From: Lophius americanus
Taxonomy: Eukaryota; Chordata; Actinopteri; Lophiiformes; Lophiidae
Reading direction: 5' to 3'
Length of the DNA stretch: 64,000 nucleotides
Assembly (NCBI GenBank): GCA_037951165.1
Contig: JBBDHG010000009.1
Location: 8,955,001 to 9,019,000 of the forward strand
Shown here: positions 1 to 9,929 of the stretch, in pieces
Numbering within the stretch: position 1 is the stretch's first letter
How the letters are laid out: every line of letters starts with the position of its first letter
Made by a program: the position numbers and the translations under genes
Notes under the pieces: generated by a model
The model's database searches: none
Seen by the model: the letters and a program-made list of their open reading frames with translations, nothing else
Told to the model about the DNA's origin: nothing

Positions 1-380
1 CCAACCAACTCAATGTCCTCTCTCACCACATCCAGAAACCTCCTCTTTGGTCTCCCTCTCTTTCTCCTGCCTGGCAGCTTTATCTTTATGGCAGCGTCCA
101 ATATGTCCACTATCCCTCCTTTTCACATGTCCAAACCATCCAAATCTGGCCTCTCTTACTTTTTCTACAAGATGATTAACACAGGCTCTCCGTTTGATGT
201 GTGGAATTCTAATCCTGTCTATCCTCTATACAGCTCCGCCTCCTTTTCTTTTGCTCAGTGCAAAATCTCTAAACCATATTTCAGATTTCAGTGCCATCTT
301 CTAAACCTTTCCCATTCATTCTTTGGAATGAACGGAGTCTTTGTGTTTTCTCGCCCTGTAAGGTCACATGGTTGGTGAGT
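1..380 (-). pseudogene. RTE-clade LINE, C-terminal end of ORF2 (relic, cut by window edge)
   Basis: Read on the minus strand, this matches the conserved end of fish RTE polyproteins: MDRIR, then VREARFGWFGHVKRRDSGHIGR, then after a frameshift PGRRKRGRP and VVRED. This tail follows the reverse transcriptase and normally ends within a few dozen residues of the stop codon. The reading frame is broken by frameshifts and stops, so it cannot be translated. It belongs to the same copy as 936-1500, from which it is separated by an inserted repeat (about 385-935). The 3' UTR would lie left of the window. Confidence 0.8.
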
Positions 381-384
381 GGAT

Positions 385-935
385 CTGCTGCTTTGGACCT
401 GCTCGATGTCCAATGATCACAAAATGTTCATGATGATGATTATTGTTGTTATCATTATTATTATTATTGTATAGTATTTCCCCATAAGCTGTCACTATAT
501 GTTACATTAATATTAATGTTATTATCAAACTGGGATCCCTGCTGCTGCTGCGGCCCGACCATGGAGCGGTTGGAGAACTTGGATTATAGCACATATCTTT
601 GCTGCTTTCCCCCCCTCTGTATCTCTCCTCACCCGTGTCTCTCTCTTTCTCGCTCTTACTCTGTCTCTCTTTTTTTTTTTCAAACCCGACCGGTCATGGC
701 AGTAGGCCGTCCACCCTGAGTCTTGGATCTGCTCGAGATTTCTGCCCGTGAAAGGGCAGTTTTTTCTCGCCGATGTCGCCAAGTGCTGCTCACGGAGGAA
801 TTTGTTGGGTCCTGTAGATAATTATATAAAGAGTCTGGTCTAGACCTGCTCTTTCTGGAAAGCACCTTGAGACAACTGTTGTTGTGAATTGGCGCTATAT
901 AAATAAAGATTGATTGATGATGGATTGATTCTTGC
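385..935 (+). mobile_element. Inserted LINE/SINE-type 3' end (teleost GGCGCTATATAAATAAA tail)
   Basis: The stretch ends in GCACCTTGAGACAACT, then GGCGCTATATAAATAAA and a short TTGA-type tail at about 905-930. This is a 3' terminus shared by many abundant teleost non-LTR retrotransposons and their SINEs. Upstream, the CCACCCTGAGTC and TCGCCGATGTCGCCAAGTGC motifs also fit that family's 3' UTR. It sits between two parts of one RTE ORF, so it inserted into an RTE copy already in place. A pyrimidine-rich run (about 600-680) ends in ten Ts. The exact left boundary and target-site duplication are not resolved. Confidence 0.65.
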
Positions 936-1500
936 TGCTTTTGTTCTGTCACAGATAACTCCTGATCCTCTTCTCCACCCTGCCTGCACTCGCTTTTTCA
1001 CCTCTTTCCCCCACTTCTATGTTCAGATTACTCCGTTGGATTGAACAGTTGACCCCAAATACTTAAATTCCTGCACCTTTCTCAATTCTACTTCTTGCAC
1101 CATAACTGTTCCACCTGCTTCCCTTTCATTCACACACATGTATTCTGTCTTGCTGCAACTGACTTTCATTCATCTTCTCTCCAACATGTAGCGCCACCTC
1201 TCAAGGTTCTTTTCCACCTGCTCTCTGCTCTCACTAAAGATCACAAAGTCATCTGCGAAACTCATAGTCCATGGAGACTCCTGCTTGACCTCATCCGTCA
1301 GCATGTCCATCACCACAGGAAACAAGAAGGGGCAATAAGCCAATCTTGAGTGCAGTCCCACCTTCACCTTGATCCCATCAATGACTCCCACTGCACACCT
1401 CACCGTTGTCACGCTGCTTTCATAGAGATCCGGTCCAACTCTAACATACTTCTCTACCACTCCAGTCGCCTTGCAATACCAGAATTCCTCCCTCCTCCTT
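936..1500 (-). pseudogene. RTE-clade LINE reverse transcriptase and post-RT region (relic)
   Basis: The minus-strand translation contains VTTVRCAVGVIDG, KVKVGLHS, FPVVMDMLTDEVKQESPW, then MSFADDFVIFSESREQVEKN (the catalytic FADD box of RT) and LERWRYMLERR. After a stop it continues as TEYMCVNERE, VQEFKYLGSTVQSNG and EVKKRVQAGW. This order is diagnostic of RTE reverse transcriptase. The FADD residues are intact, but stops and a frameshift make the copy dead. It joins 1-380 across the insertion at 385-935. Its upstream side breaks off near 1500-1530, where an L2-like element begins. Confidence 0.85.
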
Positions 1501-1529
1501 CCTATATGGTTTCTCTAAATCCACAAAGA

Positions 1530-2510
1530 CCTAAGCACCTATTTGAGGTGGTCCTGGAGGTGGGCAGTAACTATTTTTTCCAGTATTTCGGAGAGGAACG
1601 GGAGTTTGGAAATAAGCCTGTAATTTGCAAAAACGTCTGGATCGAGAGTGGATTTTTTGAGGAGTGGTCTCCTAAAGAAAGCCATGAAATTAGTACTCTT
1701 TTGTAATTTCTGTAAGTGGGGAAGTTTGTGGTTTTAGAAGATTATTTGACAGTGAGAAAATAGCTGCCTAGAATTTCCAGGACTGGTTTTGATAATGTTT
1801 GAGTAGAACAGTGACCGAGCCTCTCTAAGGGACTTTTAGTAGACCTTTTGGTGTTCCCGAAAGGCTAGCTTGTTGACAGTGACACCTGAAGCCTTGTAAC
1901 GCTGCTCAAGGACACGCCCAGCTGCCTTCATTTTCCGTAGCTCGCTGGTGAACCAGGGGACTGAGTGGGAGAAGGTGACTGTTCTAGTTTTTAAAAGGGC
2001 GTGACGATCCAGGATGCTACTCAGGGAGTTATTGTAGAAATCCACTATTTCATTAGATGATACAAAGTTTGCAGAAAGAAGATGGGTGAAGTCGACTGTC
2101 ATTTCTGTTTTGATGTTTTTCAAATTCCTGAAGTAGATTTGACGTTTGGGCCTAGTGAGGGAGGACACAAGTGACAATTCCATGGAGACGGCCTTGTGGT
2201 CGGACACACCCAGATCGTACACAAGAAGATTGCTGAGAGGAGCAGAGTCAGTGATGACTAGATCCAGAGTGTTGTCCCATGTTGTGGGTGGGGACATCGA
2301 CAAGTTGCCTGAGATTAAAACAATCCAGTAATTGGAGAAATTTGGATCCAAAACGACATGCAGGGGAGTTGACATGAATGTTCATATCTCCAAGTACTAC
2401 AATATTGGCAGAGGTTGTGCAAAAGGATGAAAAAAGGTTGTACATCTCAGAGATGAAAGCTGGGTAGCTGAGAGATTCGACAGGTTGCTGGGACTAAACA
2501 GATGGCTTTC
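1530..2510 (-). pseudogene. L2/CR1-group LINE: endonuclease C-terminus, linker and RT start (relic)
   Basis: The minus-strand frames read, in order: PAFISEMYNLFSSF; VVLGDMNIHV (the GDxN box of the AP-endonuclease domain); LRQLVDVPTH; TLDLVITDSAPLS; LGVSDHKAVSMEL (the SDH catalytic motif); KTRTVTFSHSVPWFTSELR; MKAAGRVLEQRY; LAFREHQ; and, after frameshifts, YRLISKLPFLSEILEKIV of the RT fingers. That is the order in L2/CR1-type fish LINEs. The longest open piece is about 179 codons (1836-2375). The element is truncated within RT at the junction with the RTE copy near 1500-1530, and is missing its 5' part beyond 2510. Confidence 0.8.
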
Positions 2511-3220
2511 AACTGCAAGTCTACGACTCCACTCGGTTCATTTTATCACTAATTTTACCTTTTTGTGGACTGCAGAAATATTTTTAAGGCAGCTGGTCTA
2601 AACATGGCAGGAGTAAAATTGTTTAACTCTAACCTACTTTACTTCACCACTGGAGGAAGACATAACACAACATGCCAGGTACCCTCAAGGAGAACGATTT
2701 CCCTCCCAAACACAGGACAGCCCTGAAAATGAGATAGAGCAGAGACAAAAGGAGGTGTCCCAACCCACCTCCACACCGTACACCAAAATTTAGCCCAGTC
2801 AACATCCACCTTATTCTCCTGCATAAAACACCAACCATTTCACCCTCCTTGGCACCATCCAGTTCACGCACCTCACTGGCCACTGTTAGAACTAAATTGA
2901 CTTCCCGCCATACTACCATGTTTCCCCTTTAATCATCCCTCGGCGCTCACCTTGACCAACAAAATGGTGCATGCACAAATTGAAATATGGCGGGTTCAGG
3001 CATTAAGCCAAATGTGACACATGAATGTTTCTAGGACAAGCCAGGGCCCTGTGTGCGAAGAGCTTTATTCTCAGTTATGTTAAGTAATCGAATAATAATT
3101 GTGAACCAGCAAAGAAACAGGTAGCATTTTTTTAAAATTGGCATCAATTCCTTTCCAGCCAAAATCATGTCCCAAATACCAACAATTACAATGATTCCAA
3201 GGCAGTAGGGCTAGCCTCAT
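2511..3220. other. Unannotated stretch
   Basis: Short minus-strand open frames (2639-2919) match nothing I recognise, and no repeat end or splice-like exon is convincing. It lies between two oppositely oriented L2-like relics, so it may be remnant 5' LINE sequence. Confidence 0.5.
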
Positions 3221-4119
3221 TTAACATCAGGCGTTTGGTTACAACAAAATAAAGGTGCAGCAGCTGTTATCGAGTCAACCCCTCCCAACTTTAGGTTTAT
3301 TAGCGAACAAGTATGCATAAGAGAGGAGGTGGATTTGCCATATTGTTTGATAATTCCCGCCAATGCAAACTTATATAACGGAAATTTTCCTTCTTTTGTA
3401 TATGTTGCTCTTCAGCTGAACTCCACCTCTCAGCTTTGTTCCTAAATATCTACCGGCGACCAATACTCTGCAGAAATCTGATGATGTTACTGAACTGGTC
3501 TGTAATTTGTGTTGACGTTGACTGTGTAGTCATTCAAAGGGTCAGGACATTTCCAAGGCTGTAGTGATGGAAGTTGCTGATCGTTTCTGATCGTTCCGGT
3601 GTCTTTTTTGAGAAGTGTGCAGAGAAACAATCAGAAATCGGTAATCACAAAAAGGTACATCACCGAATCACCAGTAAACAATTTATTCAGGCTCTCTCTC
3701 CATCCACCCACCATCCTCTCGAATTCCGTCAAAACTGATAGATAATTTCAGTTTTTAAAATTAGAAGTGTTTTTGATACAATTGCACCCACCACGATGAA
3801 GACTGTCACTGGTAAGAAAAAATCTCCTTGGAGAAATGCCATCTTGGTAAAAACTGAAAAAAGAGAGTGTCGAAAAGCTGAACGTTGGTGGAGGAAAGAT
3901 AATATACAAGTTCATTATGACATCTATAGAGAGAGACTTTTTCATTTATAATTCAGATCTGAGAAATGCAAGGCTGTCCTTCTTTCCTTACATCATCACC
4001 AAAAAGAGGCTAACAAACCACCAGCGTCAGTATTCTCTGAATTTCTATCGACCTTGCAATGAATTTGTCTCCTTTTTCACAGAAATAAAATCTCATATTC
4101 AGACAAGCAGTCTGAATAT

Positions 4120-4151
4120 TTATTGCCTGTAAAATCATTTACTGGCAATAA
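4120..4151. repeat. Small inverted repeat TTATTGCC...GGCAATAA
   Basis: Perfect 8-bp arms (4120-4127 and 4144-4151) flank a 16-nt loop. It lies just before a telomere-like CTAACCCTAACATCTAACCC stretch and the start of the 0.75-kb repeat, so it may mark an insertion boundary. Chance occurrence is possible. Confidence 0.4.
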
Positions 4152-4188
4152 CTAATCTCTAACCCTAACATCTAACCCAAACCCTTGC

Positions 4189-4945
4189 TTTTGGATGTAC
4201 TTTCCAGTCGAAGGGCAATACGGGAAGGAATAATAGTCTTCACAGCTTTCTCAGAGATAAGTAAGGAGAAAACAGTGGGAAGACGCCTGTGGACGTAAAC
4301 AACTTCGAAACGTCCGGCATCTGTGTTAGCGTCATTTCTCTTCTGATGCATTAGTAGAATTTAGTCCACCACATCTGCTAAAAGAGCTTATGGGTCATGG
4401 TGATTGATGAAGACTGAAACGAGACTCTGTGACTTTAATATTGCCACACAAGGAGACTAAACACCACCAAGACGCGTGTGACAACCGCTGTACGAAGCGG
4501 ACAAAGACAGGAGACACTGGAAGCTTTCCTGCTCAAATCAGAACCAGATCACGTATGCAGGGTCTGACAGCAGAGTATCGGACATGACTATGACCGTGAA
4601 TTATGTCATACAACGATGGTAAGATCTATGTGCTTACCATAAACAGCTGCTGACAAAAAGCGGACTCTTTACAACAAACACTCTCTTTCGTGGTTGCCAT
4701 AGCAACAAAATTCCCGCAAAGACCCCAGCGATTGTGTCCCACTCTCGCTACATCACGTCTCTCATCGTCTTCTTGTGTTTGCTCAGTTTGAGTAAACGTT
4801 ACCCAGGTTTATCTTGTCTACGTCGCGCTTCGGATAGAATTGAAACCGCTGGTCAGATGACATTTTTAACTGTTGAATTAGGATTAGCAGGCATGAAGCC
4901 GGCCAGTGCAACCATTTAACGTCACTATCCAGAATGCATTGCAAC
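4189..4945 (+). repeat. Uncharacterised 0.75-kb interspersed repeat, copy 1
   Basis: This block recurs in inverted orientation at about 38,960-39,670. Shared landmarks, in order, are GATGTACTTTCCAGTC; AGAGATAAGTAAGGAGAAAACA; AGACGCCTGTGGACGT; ACCACATCTGCTAAAAGAGC; CCACACAAGGAGACTAAAC; AACCGCTGTAC.AAGCGG; AACAGCTGCTGACAAAAA; GATTGTGTCCCACTCT; TTCTTGTGTTTGCTCAG; and GCCGGCCAGTGCAAC, ending in CCAGAATGCATTGC. No coding sequence is evident, so a non-autonomous element is likely. This copy has extra sequence near 4830-4895 relative to the other. It lies within the L2-like LINE at 3230-5745. Confidence 0.8.
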
Positions 4946-5745
4946 GTAAACAGCAATGTGCCTGTAGTAGATTTGCTCACTACTTTCAGAGTTCAGAGTT
5001 AAATCAGTTTCTTTAGTGAATGAAAAAAAGCATACATGTCAAGCTTGTGTAAACAGCTAGTTTCTGTAACGCTGCTGACAACAAGGAAATCAAAATTAAC
5101 CAGCCTTTTCTTTTCCTGTTCTCAAAGCATCATGGGTAATGAACTCCCAACAGACAAATAAAGCTTTTAGACTACAAATTGTTGTTTTCCAACAACAATG
5201 AATTATTCAAATGAAATGTGATTTAACCTTTAACTCTATATTTATCACATGAACTGTCTCAACTTAATATATTAACACCTTTTCCAGGTAAAAATGAGCT
5301 TCATTAATAAATAATAGTGCCTATAGGTAATGGCAACTCGGAGCAAAATAAAATCACATGCAGCCCATGGCTTCATCTTGGAGCCTCTTTTGTTTACATC
5401 TACATGCTTCTACTGTCTCAGATCTGAGATGAAACAAATAAATTACCATAACTATGCAGACGGCACACAAATTTACATAACTCTATCACCAGGGGACTTT
5501 CGTCCAATACAAGCACTGAGTGAGTGCATTGAACAAGTCAGCAATTGGATGTGCCAGAATTCCCTTCAGCTGAACAAGACACTCTGTCCCCAGAGTCAGA
5601 ACTAAACATGGAGAAGCAGTGTTCAGTTTTTATGCACCCAATATTTGGAACAAATATTTTGCGCTTTGTCGCAACGTCCTTGGTTGTTTGTTGCTTGCCT
5701 TGTTGCTGAAATGTGCTTTATAAGTTAAGTTGCCTTGCCTTGGAC

Positions 5746-6160
5746 ACACACTATATCTACCTTCAGTCCCTCCATCATTATCATCAGCTAGCTCTCTACC
5801 TTTTCCTGTCATTGTGCCAACATTTAAAGTTCCTACTTTGAACCCTAGACTGTTGTCTTTCCCCATATTTCGCTGTTTCCTGGGACTTCTTTCCCCTCTC
5901 TATCTTCTCTTTATCGACCAACAGTAGTAAAGTCTCCTCGGGCATCCTGCTGGTGAACAATGCCAGTGGGGGTCGTTGTTAACCTGGACCCCGACGGATT
6001 TGGTTTGTAAATCAGTTCCATGTTCCGCATATTGATTTGGCATAGGTTTTTACATCGAAGGCTTTTCCCGATACAACCTTCCCCATTTAGCCGGGCCTGG
6101 GACTGGTACTGGAAGTACGCTGGCTTGTGAGCCTTTTGGGGCTGGGTTCTTAAATGACTA
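5746..6160 (-). pseudogene. RTE-clade LINE 5' region with endonuclease start (relic)
   Basis: On the minus strand a 5' leader contains CCAAATCAATATGCGGAACA and TACTGTTGGTCGATAAAGAG. It is followed by the beginning of the RTE endonuclease: FKVGTLNVGTMTGKGRELAD (5866 downward), where LNVGTMTG is the conserved catalytic-Asn segment. The frame is lost after about 35 codons, and the copy ends where the L2-like 3' tail (plus strand, to 5745) abuts it. Orientation and clade match the RTE pieces at 1-1500, so both may derive from one insertion later split by other elements. I cannot prove that. Confidence 0.75.
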
Positions 6161-6184
6161 ATTTACCTATCCTAAAATTTGAAG

Positions 6185-6290
6185 ACATTCTTCATTGTTA
6201 ACCAATTGTTGTAAACTTTATGATGAAGTAAATGGACGAAGTATGTAAAGTGCATTATAAATTAAATGTATCATTATTTATTATTATTAC
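6185..6290 (+). mobile_element. LINE-type 3' tail with (ATT)n
   Basis: The sequence GTAAAGTGCATTATAAATTAAATGTATCATT followed by ATT repeats is almost identical to the tail at 45,841-45,881 and, inverted, to that at 15,720-15,770. It is a retroposon 3' end with no coding body visible upstream. Confidence 0.5.
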
Positions 6291-6480
6291 ATATATATAT
6301 ATATACTACAGAGGAGCATATATATATTGCATATTTATATACAAATATATATACTCCGATGTAAATATATATACTATGTATATATATTTGTATGTATATG
6401 TATTTGTACTATACAATAATACACATGCAATGTATTATAGTGTATGTACAACATTATAACGCATATATTAAAATACAATT
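6285..6480. repeat. AT-rich (TATA)n low-complexity tract
   Basis: Runs of TA and TATATATTTG-type variants form an imperfect AT microsatellite, seeded next to the (ATT)n tail. The 75-codon frame across it is a composition artefact. Confidence 0.85.
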
Positions 6481-6729
6481 ATCTATATACATTTAATAAA
6501 GTTAAGTTGTCAATATAAGACAATTGTTGACATGCACGTGTGCACGAATGCCTGCACTCTCATAATACTGTTTGACATCCTGTTTTTTCAAGCTCATAGG
6601 TTTACTGATATTTGTATACCCCTAAAGACACGCACTGTAAGTAAAAAATATGTAGAACAATGACCCAAGCGACAAAAACAGATGTTACTCGTCAGGCTTC
6701 TGTTTTGCAGAACTTGTTATTTAGTGTTA

Positions 6730-7080
6730 GATTTTTTGAACCGGTGGTTTCCTCCGTTTCAAGTTAAATGAGGAACCCATCCATTCAGGCATAAAACTAC
6801 AGGTCTTAGTTTGTCCCTTAAGGAGTAAAATGTGTCCATATATAGATTGACTCATCACCTGGACGGGCTGCAGATGGGGCTGCTGCAGTAGAAGTCTGTG
6901 AAGCGGAGACCTCCCGCTGCCAAGCGGTCCAGATTCGGGGTGAGAGAGCTGGGGTGTCCGTAAGACCCCAAATCCCCGAAACCCAGATCATCTGCAAAAA
7001 TGAGGGCAACATTCGGCAGTGAAGCCGAGCAGGTGCACACAAGATAAATGTGCAAGAATAAGATTCGGACGTCCATCCTG
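6730..7080 (-). repeat. Duplicated arsa 5' block, proximal copy
   Basis: Exon 1 plus the start of intron 1 is repeated at 13,380-13,665. Shared landmarks outside the exon are GGTTTCCTCCGTTT (6743 and 13,389) and CTACAGGTCTT (about 6797 and 13,420). The coding parts share IYLVCTCSAS and FADDLGFGDLGSY. Similarity continuing into the intron shows a DNA-level duplication rather than a retrocopy. Confidence 0.75.
6859..7076 (-). CDS. arsa: Arylsulfatase A-like, first coding exon
   Basis: The 72-codon exon starts at the ATG at 7074-7076 with a hydrophobic signal peptide (about residues 1-18, ending near CSAS). It continues PNVALIFADDLGFGDLG, GHPSSLTPNLD, LAAGGLRFTDFY and CSPSR. The family is lysosomal arylsulfatases, which hydrolyse sulfate esters (ARSA acts on sulfatide). 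The metal ligands fall at Asp29-Asp30 and the formylglycine cysteine at Cys69, the same numbers as in human ARSA. The exon ends AG|GTGATGAG (a donor inside the Arg codon), like the first exon of arsa genes as I recall them. No later exon is visible downstream on the minus strand (1-6850), which is filled with transposons. The exon may belong to a gene truncated by insertions or may be the orphan end of a tandem duplication. Confidence 0.85.
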
Positions 7081-7300
7081 TCTCGTCTAGTGGTTAAGCG
7101 AAATCACTCAACTAGACATCATGTGCTCAGTCGCGCATTGGTGACGTCATCCACAACCAGGAAACGTAGTTTCTACTTATTTGGGTGCGCGGAAACGTAC
7201 CACACCTGAAATCGTCTTTATTTTATTTTTGCATGCTAACTAACTCTCTCACGTGTAATTTTGCGGCTTAGTTGATTTGATGGATCACTGAGGCTGAGTG
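7077..7300 (-). promoter_or_regulatory. Candidate upstream region of arsa exon 1 with CRE-like site
   Basis: Just upstream of the start codon lies the palindrome TGACGTCA (7142-7149), a full ATF/CREB site in a locally CpG-richer stretch. About 110 bp further is CACGTG (near 7250), the E-box core of TFEB-type sites seen at lysosomal genes. No clear TATA box is seen. Promoter function is inferred only from position and motifs. Confidence 0.35.
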
Positions 7301-8271
7301 GGGTGGATGGAGTTCACGATTTATGTTACTCCCGAGTATAAATAATTTTACAAGTAGAATGATCAAAACTAGTTGGAACCTGGGCCATACAGCCCTACAT
7401 TTCCCGCGGTCCGTGACACCCCAAATATTTGCACTGCTCATTTATACTAGGGGTTACCTGACAGATTCAGGATCCCTAGTAAATCATACAGTTTTATTGC
7501 GTTCATTTTCTTTATCAACCTTCAAGACAAAAAGTAATGACGGATTTCTTTGTGAAAAAATTAAAAGTTAGGGTGTGATATCATGAATCCGTTCTTATGA
7601 ATTAAGAATTTCCCAAGGATGATATGTACATTAATTGCTAAATCACTCAATGTTACCTTTAACATTTATACCAAAAATCCCATTATATTTTGTTAATTCA
7701 GGGAGATTTTCAAATTTAAGAGATAACCAGTAATGCCAGTCTTCCCAGAAGGCACTGACACATTTGGATTCATAAAATAAATGCTCTGTTGTTTCATTGT
7801 GTTCAACACAAATTAGAAAATGTTATGATCTAGGTGGCTATACGTCTCCAACTAAAGGCCCGCGGGCAACATCCGGCCCAACAACAATTACATCCGGCCT
7901 ACGAGAAAATATAATTGTTTTGTAATAATTGGCCCGCTGATATGCAGCATAAACGCCACAGATACTACAAGGCCCAGAATGCACTGTGATAGCCGACACG
8001 TCAGTCAATGGCGCCAGCCCCACTCTCTGCTCCTCTGTAGTTAAATATCAGCGTTCATTCAGTCACTATGATTAAAATTAGGCCAATCGCTAAAGGAGAT
8101 GCTGCGGATAGCGGGAGGAGTTATATTTGATAAGTCTTTTCTTAAAACGATGACTAATAAACGAATTAGTAAGTCGCTTTCGTGTGCTAGTGAATAGAAC
8201 ACTACTTTTCATTAATTGGCGAGTTGCGTTCAAGTCCTCCAACGGTTCAACATGTGTCATTGCATTACGTT

Positions 8272-8328
8272 AAAAACAAGAAAACACAAGTAAATGCTTT
8301 AAGCATTTACTTGTGTTTTCTTGTTTTT
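8272..8328. repeat. Perfect 57-bp palindrome (28-bp arms, 1-nt centre)
   Basis: The left arm 8272-8299 (starts AAAAACAAGAAAACAC) is exactly complementary to the right arm 8301-8328, with T at 8300 between. Weaker pairing continues outward (TTACGTTAAAAAC against GTTTTTAACATTAC) with a short offset. Such perfect pairing in diverged repeat DNA implies a recent origin or a gene-conversion/replication-slippage event. Confidence 0.9.
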
Positions 8329-8338
8329 GTTTTTAACA

Positions 8339-8357
8339 TTACTTAAGCCTTAAGTAA
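8339..8357. repeat. Second palindrome TTACTTAAG-C-CTTAAGTAA
   Basis: Nine-base perfect arms sit around a single C, starting 10 bp after the larger palindrome. It may be part of the same structured DNA element. Confidence 0.7.
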
Positions 8358-9929
8358 TCATTCTCCAGTAGAATAACAACTGTTGATGCGCAGACAATTT
8401 AATGGGGAGCTTATCTAGATCAAAATCACATCTAAGAAGGAAGTTAATGTCTCCTAGTCTCATAAAAATTTGACTTGGGATATTAAACCAAAAACTGTTT
8501 AAAATTCTCACAAAAGATTTTAGCCAATTTGTTTTAATTGTACTTTCAGACCTCCTTCTCCATATTTAACCATTATTTCTTTCCTAATATAGTGGGGTTT
8601 TTTTCCATTTATAATTGAACATAGCCTGATTTGCAGCTTTTATAGCATTTTTGGAAAGTGATTTAGAATAAGCTGGGTAGATGAATCTTGGAATGCACTC
8701 CATTTCTGTAATGAAAACTCGGCCAATAATAGAGATGTCTCTCTCAGACAGCAAGTTAAGCTTAGATTTACATTTATCTAAAGAACTTTCTTGGAGTTTG
8801 GATACTATTTTTCATGAATATGGTTGTGTCATCTGGTAGTTGGCTAATTGTCAGCTGCTTGTCTAACACTATTAATTTTTCTTATAAATTTTTCTAACAC
8901 CATTTTTTTTAAAAGTTATTTGCCTGAATGGATAACCTCCTGCTGCTGCAATGAAAAGCATTGGAGAAATGGGACAGCCTTGTTTGATGCTATATCTAGT
9001 GAGAATCTTGGGGATGTACTGTACCTTGTGGCAATAGCACTGTGCTATTATTATCTCTATAGAGTAGTTTATACTAAATTAATACATTTTTTTCCAAAGC
9101 CAAACAGTTCTTAAGTGTGAAACATAAATTGTTGTTCGATTATGTCACAAGCTACAAAAAAGTCCAAATAAAAAACAAAACTTCAATCATCATCTTCAAT
9201 TTAAATAATGAAATCCAGTAAGTCAAGCACCAGTCGTTGTTTTGAATTGATCGTCCTTTTATAAAACCTGACCGTGTATCTGAGATAATTTGAGTGATTC
9301 CAGTTTTTTTTCAGTTTTTTTAGAAGATTGAAATACACTTCCAATATCTTTATTTCTTCTGACATGTTTTGTGGGTTTGAAAGTAAGCTTAACAATGCAA
9401 TGATCTGTTAGCGTTGCAACTGAAATAGAGTGAATGGAGTCCCGCCTAGGCCTATTTTCTGATACCAACCAAAAGTCTATTCTGGATTTGATTGAACCAT
9501 CAGGTTTAAACCACGTCAGAATTTTGGTCTCAGGAGTTTTCACTGCGCCATATGTCTTTCATTTTAAAGTCACTACAGAAATCAAGCAGTAAAGGACTGT
9601 AACTGTGTGCCTGATATTTTGAAGGCGTTCTATCAAGTCGATCATCCATTACTATATTAAAATCACCTCTAAATATAAAGTCTTGAGTGGAATACCTTTG
9701 ACATAAATCTTTTACAACCTTTGTTATTTCAGCAATCATCATTTTGTTTTTGTTATGGTTATTTTATCCATAAATGTTTCCTAGGATCATAAATGTATTA
9801 TTTATTTCAAGACACGAAAGTGACCAAAAGTGTCTGTTAGGTGTTAACACTTTCCAAGGAAAATTGTTAAAGAGTATAGCGACACCTGCTGATCTATTTG
9901 TGCAGTGATTAAAAATAACTATTAATGCT

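Larger units (their letters stand above)
3230..5745 (+). pseudogene. L2-like LINE on the plus strand, interrupted and internally deleted
   Basis: Pieces appear in element order. An endonuclease start lies near 3320-3460 (RGGGFAILFD, then ALFLNIYRRP). ISKAVVMEVADRF near 3550 corresponds to the end of the endonuclease domain. The linker near 3800-3960 gives TVTGKKKSPWRNA, KRECRKAERWWRK and YRERL, followed at about 3960-4080 by RNARLSFFPYI and ACNEF-like residues. The RT lies at 5330-5605: LEPLLF, NYHNYADGTQIYITLSPGD (the catalytic YADD is now YADG) and VSNWMCQNSLQLNK. A C-terminal block (RTKHGEAVFSFYAPNIWNK) is at 5594-5655, and the 3' tail GTGCTTTATAAGTTAAGTTGCCTTGCC ends near 5745. Most of the RT thumb is deleted, and a 0.75-kb repeat lies inside the element (4189-4945). 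Confidence 0.75.
7838..8380. mobile_element. Insertion in the L1-like LINE; hAT-like left end
   Basis: This 0.54-kb block separates the C-terminal domain from the RT of the surrounding LINE, so it is a later insertion. Its left part (GTCTCCAACTAAAGGCCCGCGGGC, then CATCCGGCCC) resembles the ends of non-autonomous hAT elements as I remember them. I could not find a matching inverted terminus on the right. The right part contains the palindromes at 8272-8357. Classification is tentative. Confidence 0.4.
7590..9910 (-). pseudogene. L1/Tx1-like LINE (endonuclease, partial RT, C-terminal domain; relic)
   Basis: Minus-strand order: AGVAILFNNFPWKV and INNTFMILGNIYG (about 9770-9905); FIFRGDFNIVMDDRLDR (9640-9690; GDFN endonuclease box); LLLDFCSDFKMKDIWR; LTWFKPDGSIKSRIDFWLVS (about 9455-9515); and ATLTDHCIVKLTF (TDH box, near 9390). 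The RT middle is mostly deleted. It resumes with QGCPISPMLF (near 8970) and PDDTTIFM (near 8820; ADD changed to PDD). Then come SDRDISIIGRVFI and IPRFIYPAYSKSL (8650-8750), and a C-terminal ETTEHLFYESK...FWEDWHYWL block at about 7710-7800. A separate sequence (7838-8380) interrupts it. It is multiply disabled. Confidence 0.8.

Noticed and set aside
13..378. 121-codon plus-strand frame
   Set aside because: Antisense of the RTE ORF2 tail, which is the real signal on the minus strand.
4154..4185. Interstitial telomeric repeat (CTAACCCTAACATCTAACCC)
   Set aside because: Only two to three imperfect units; common in fish repeats and not enough for a telomere remnant.
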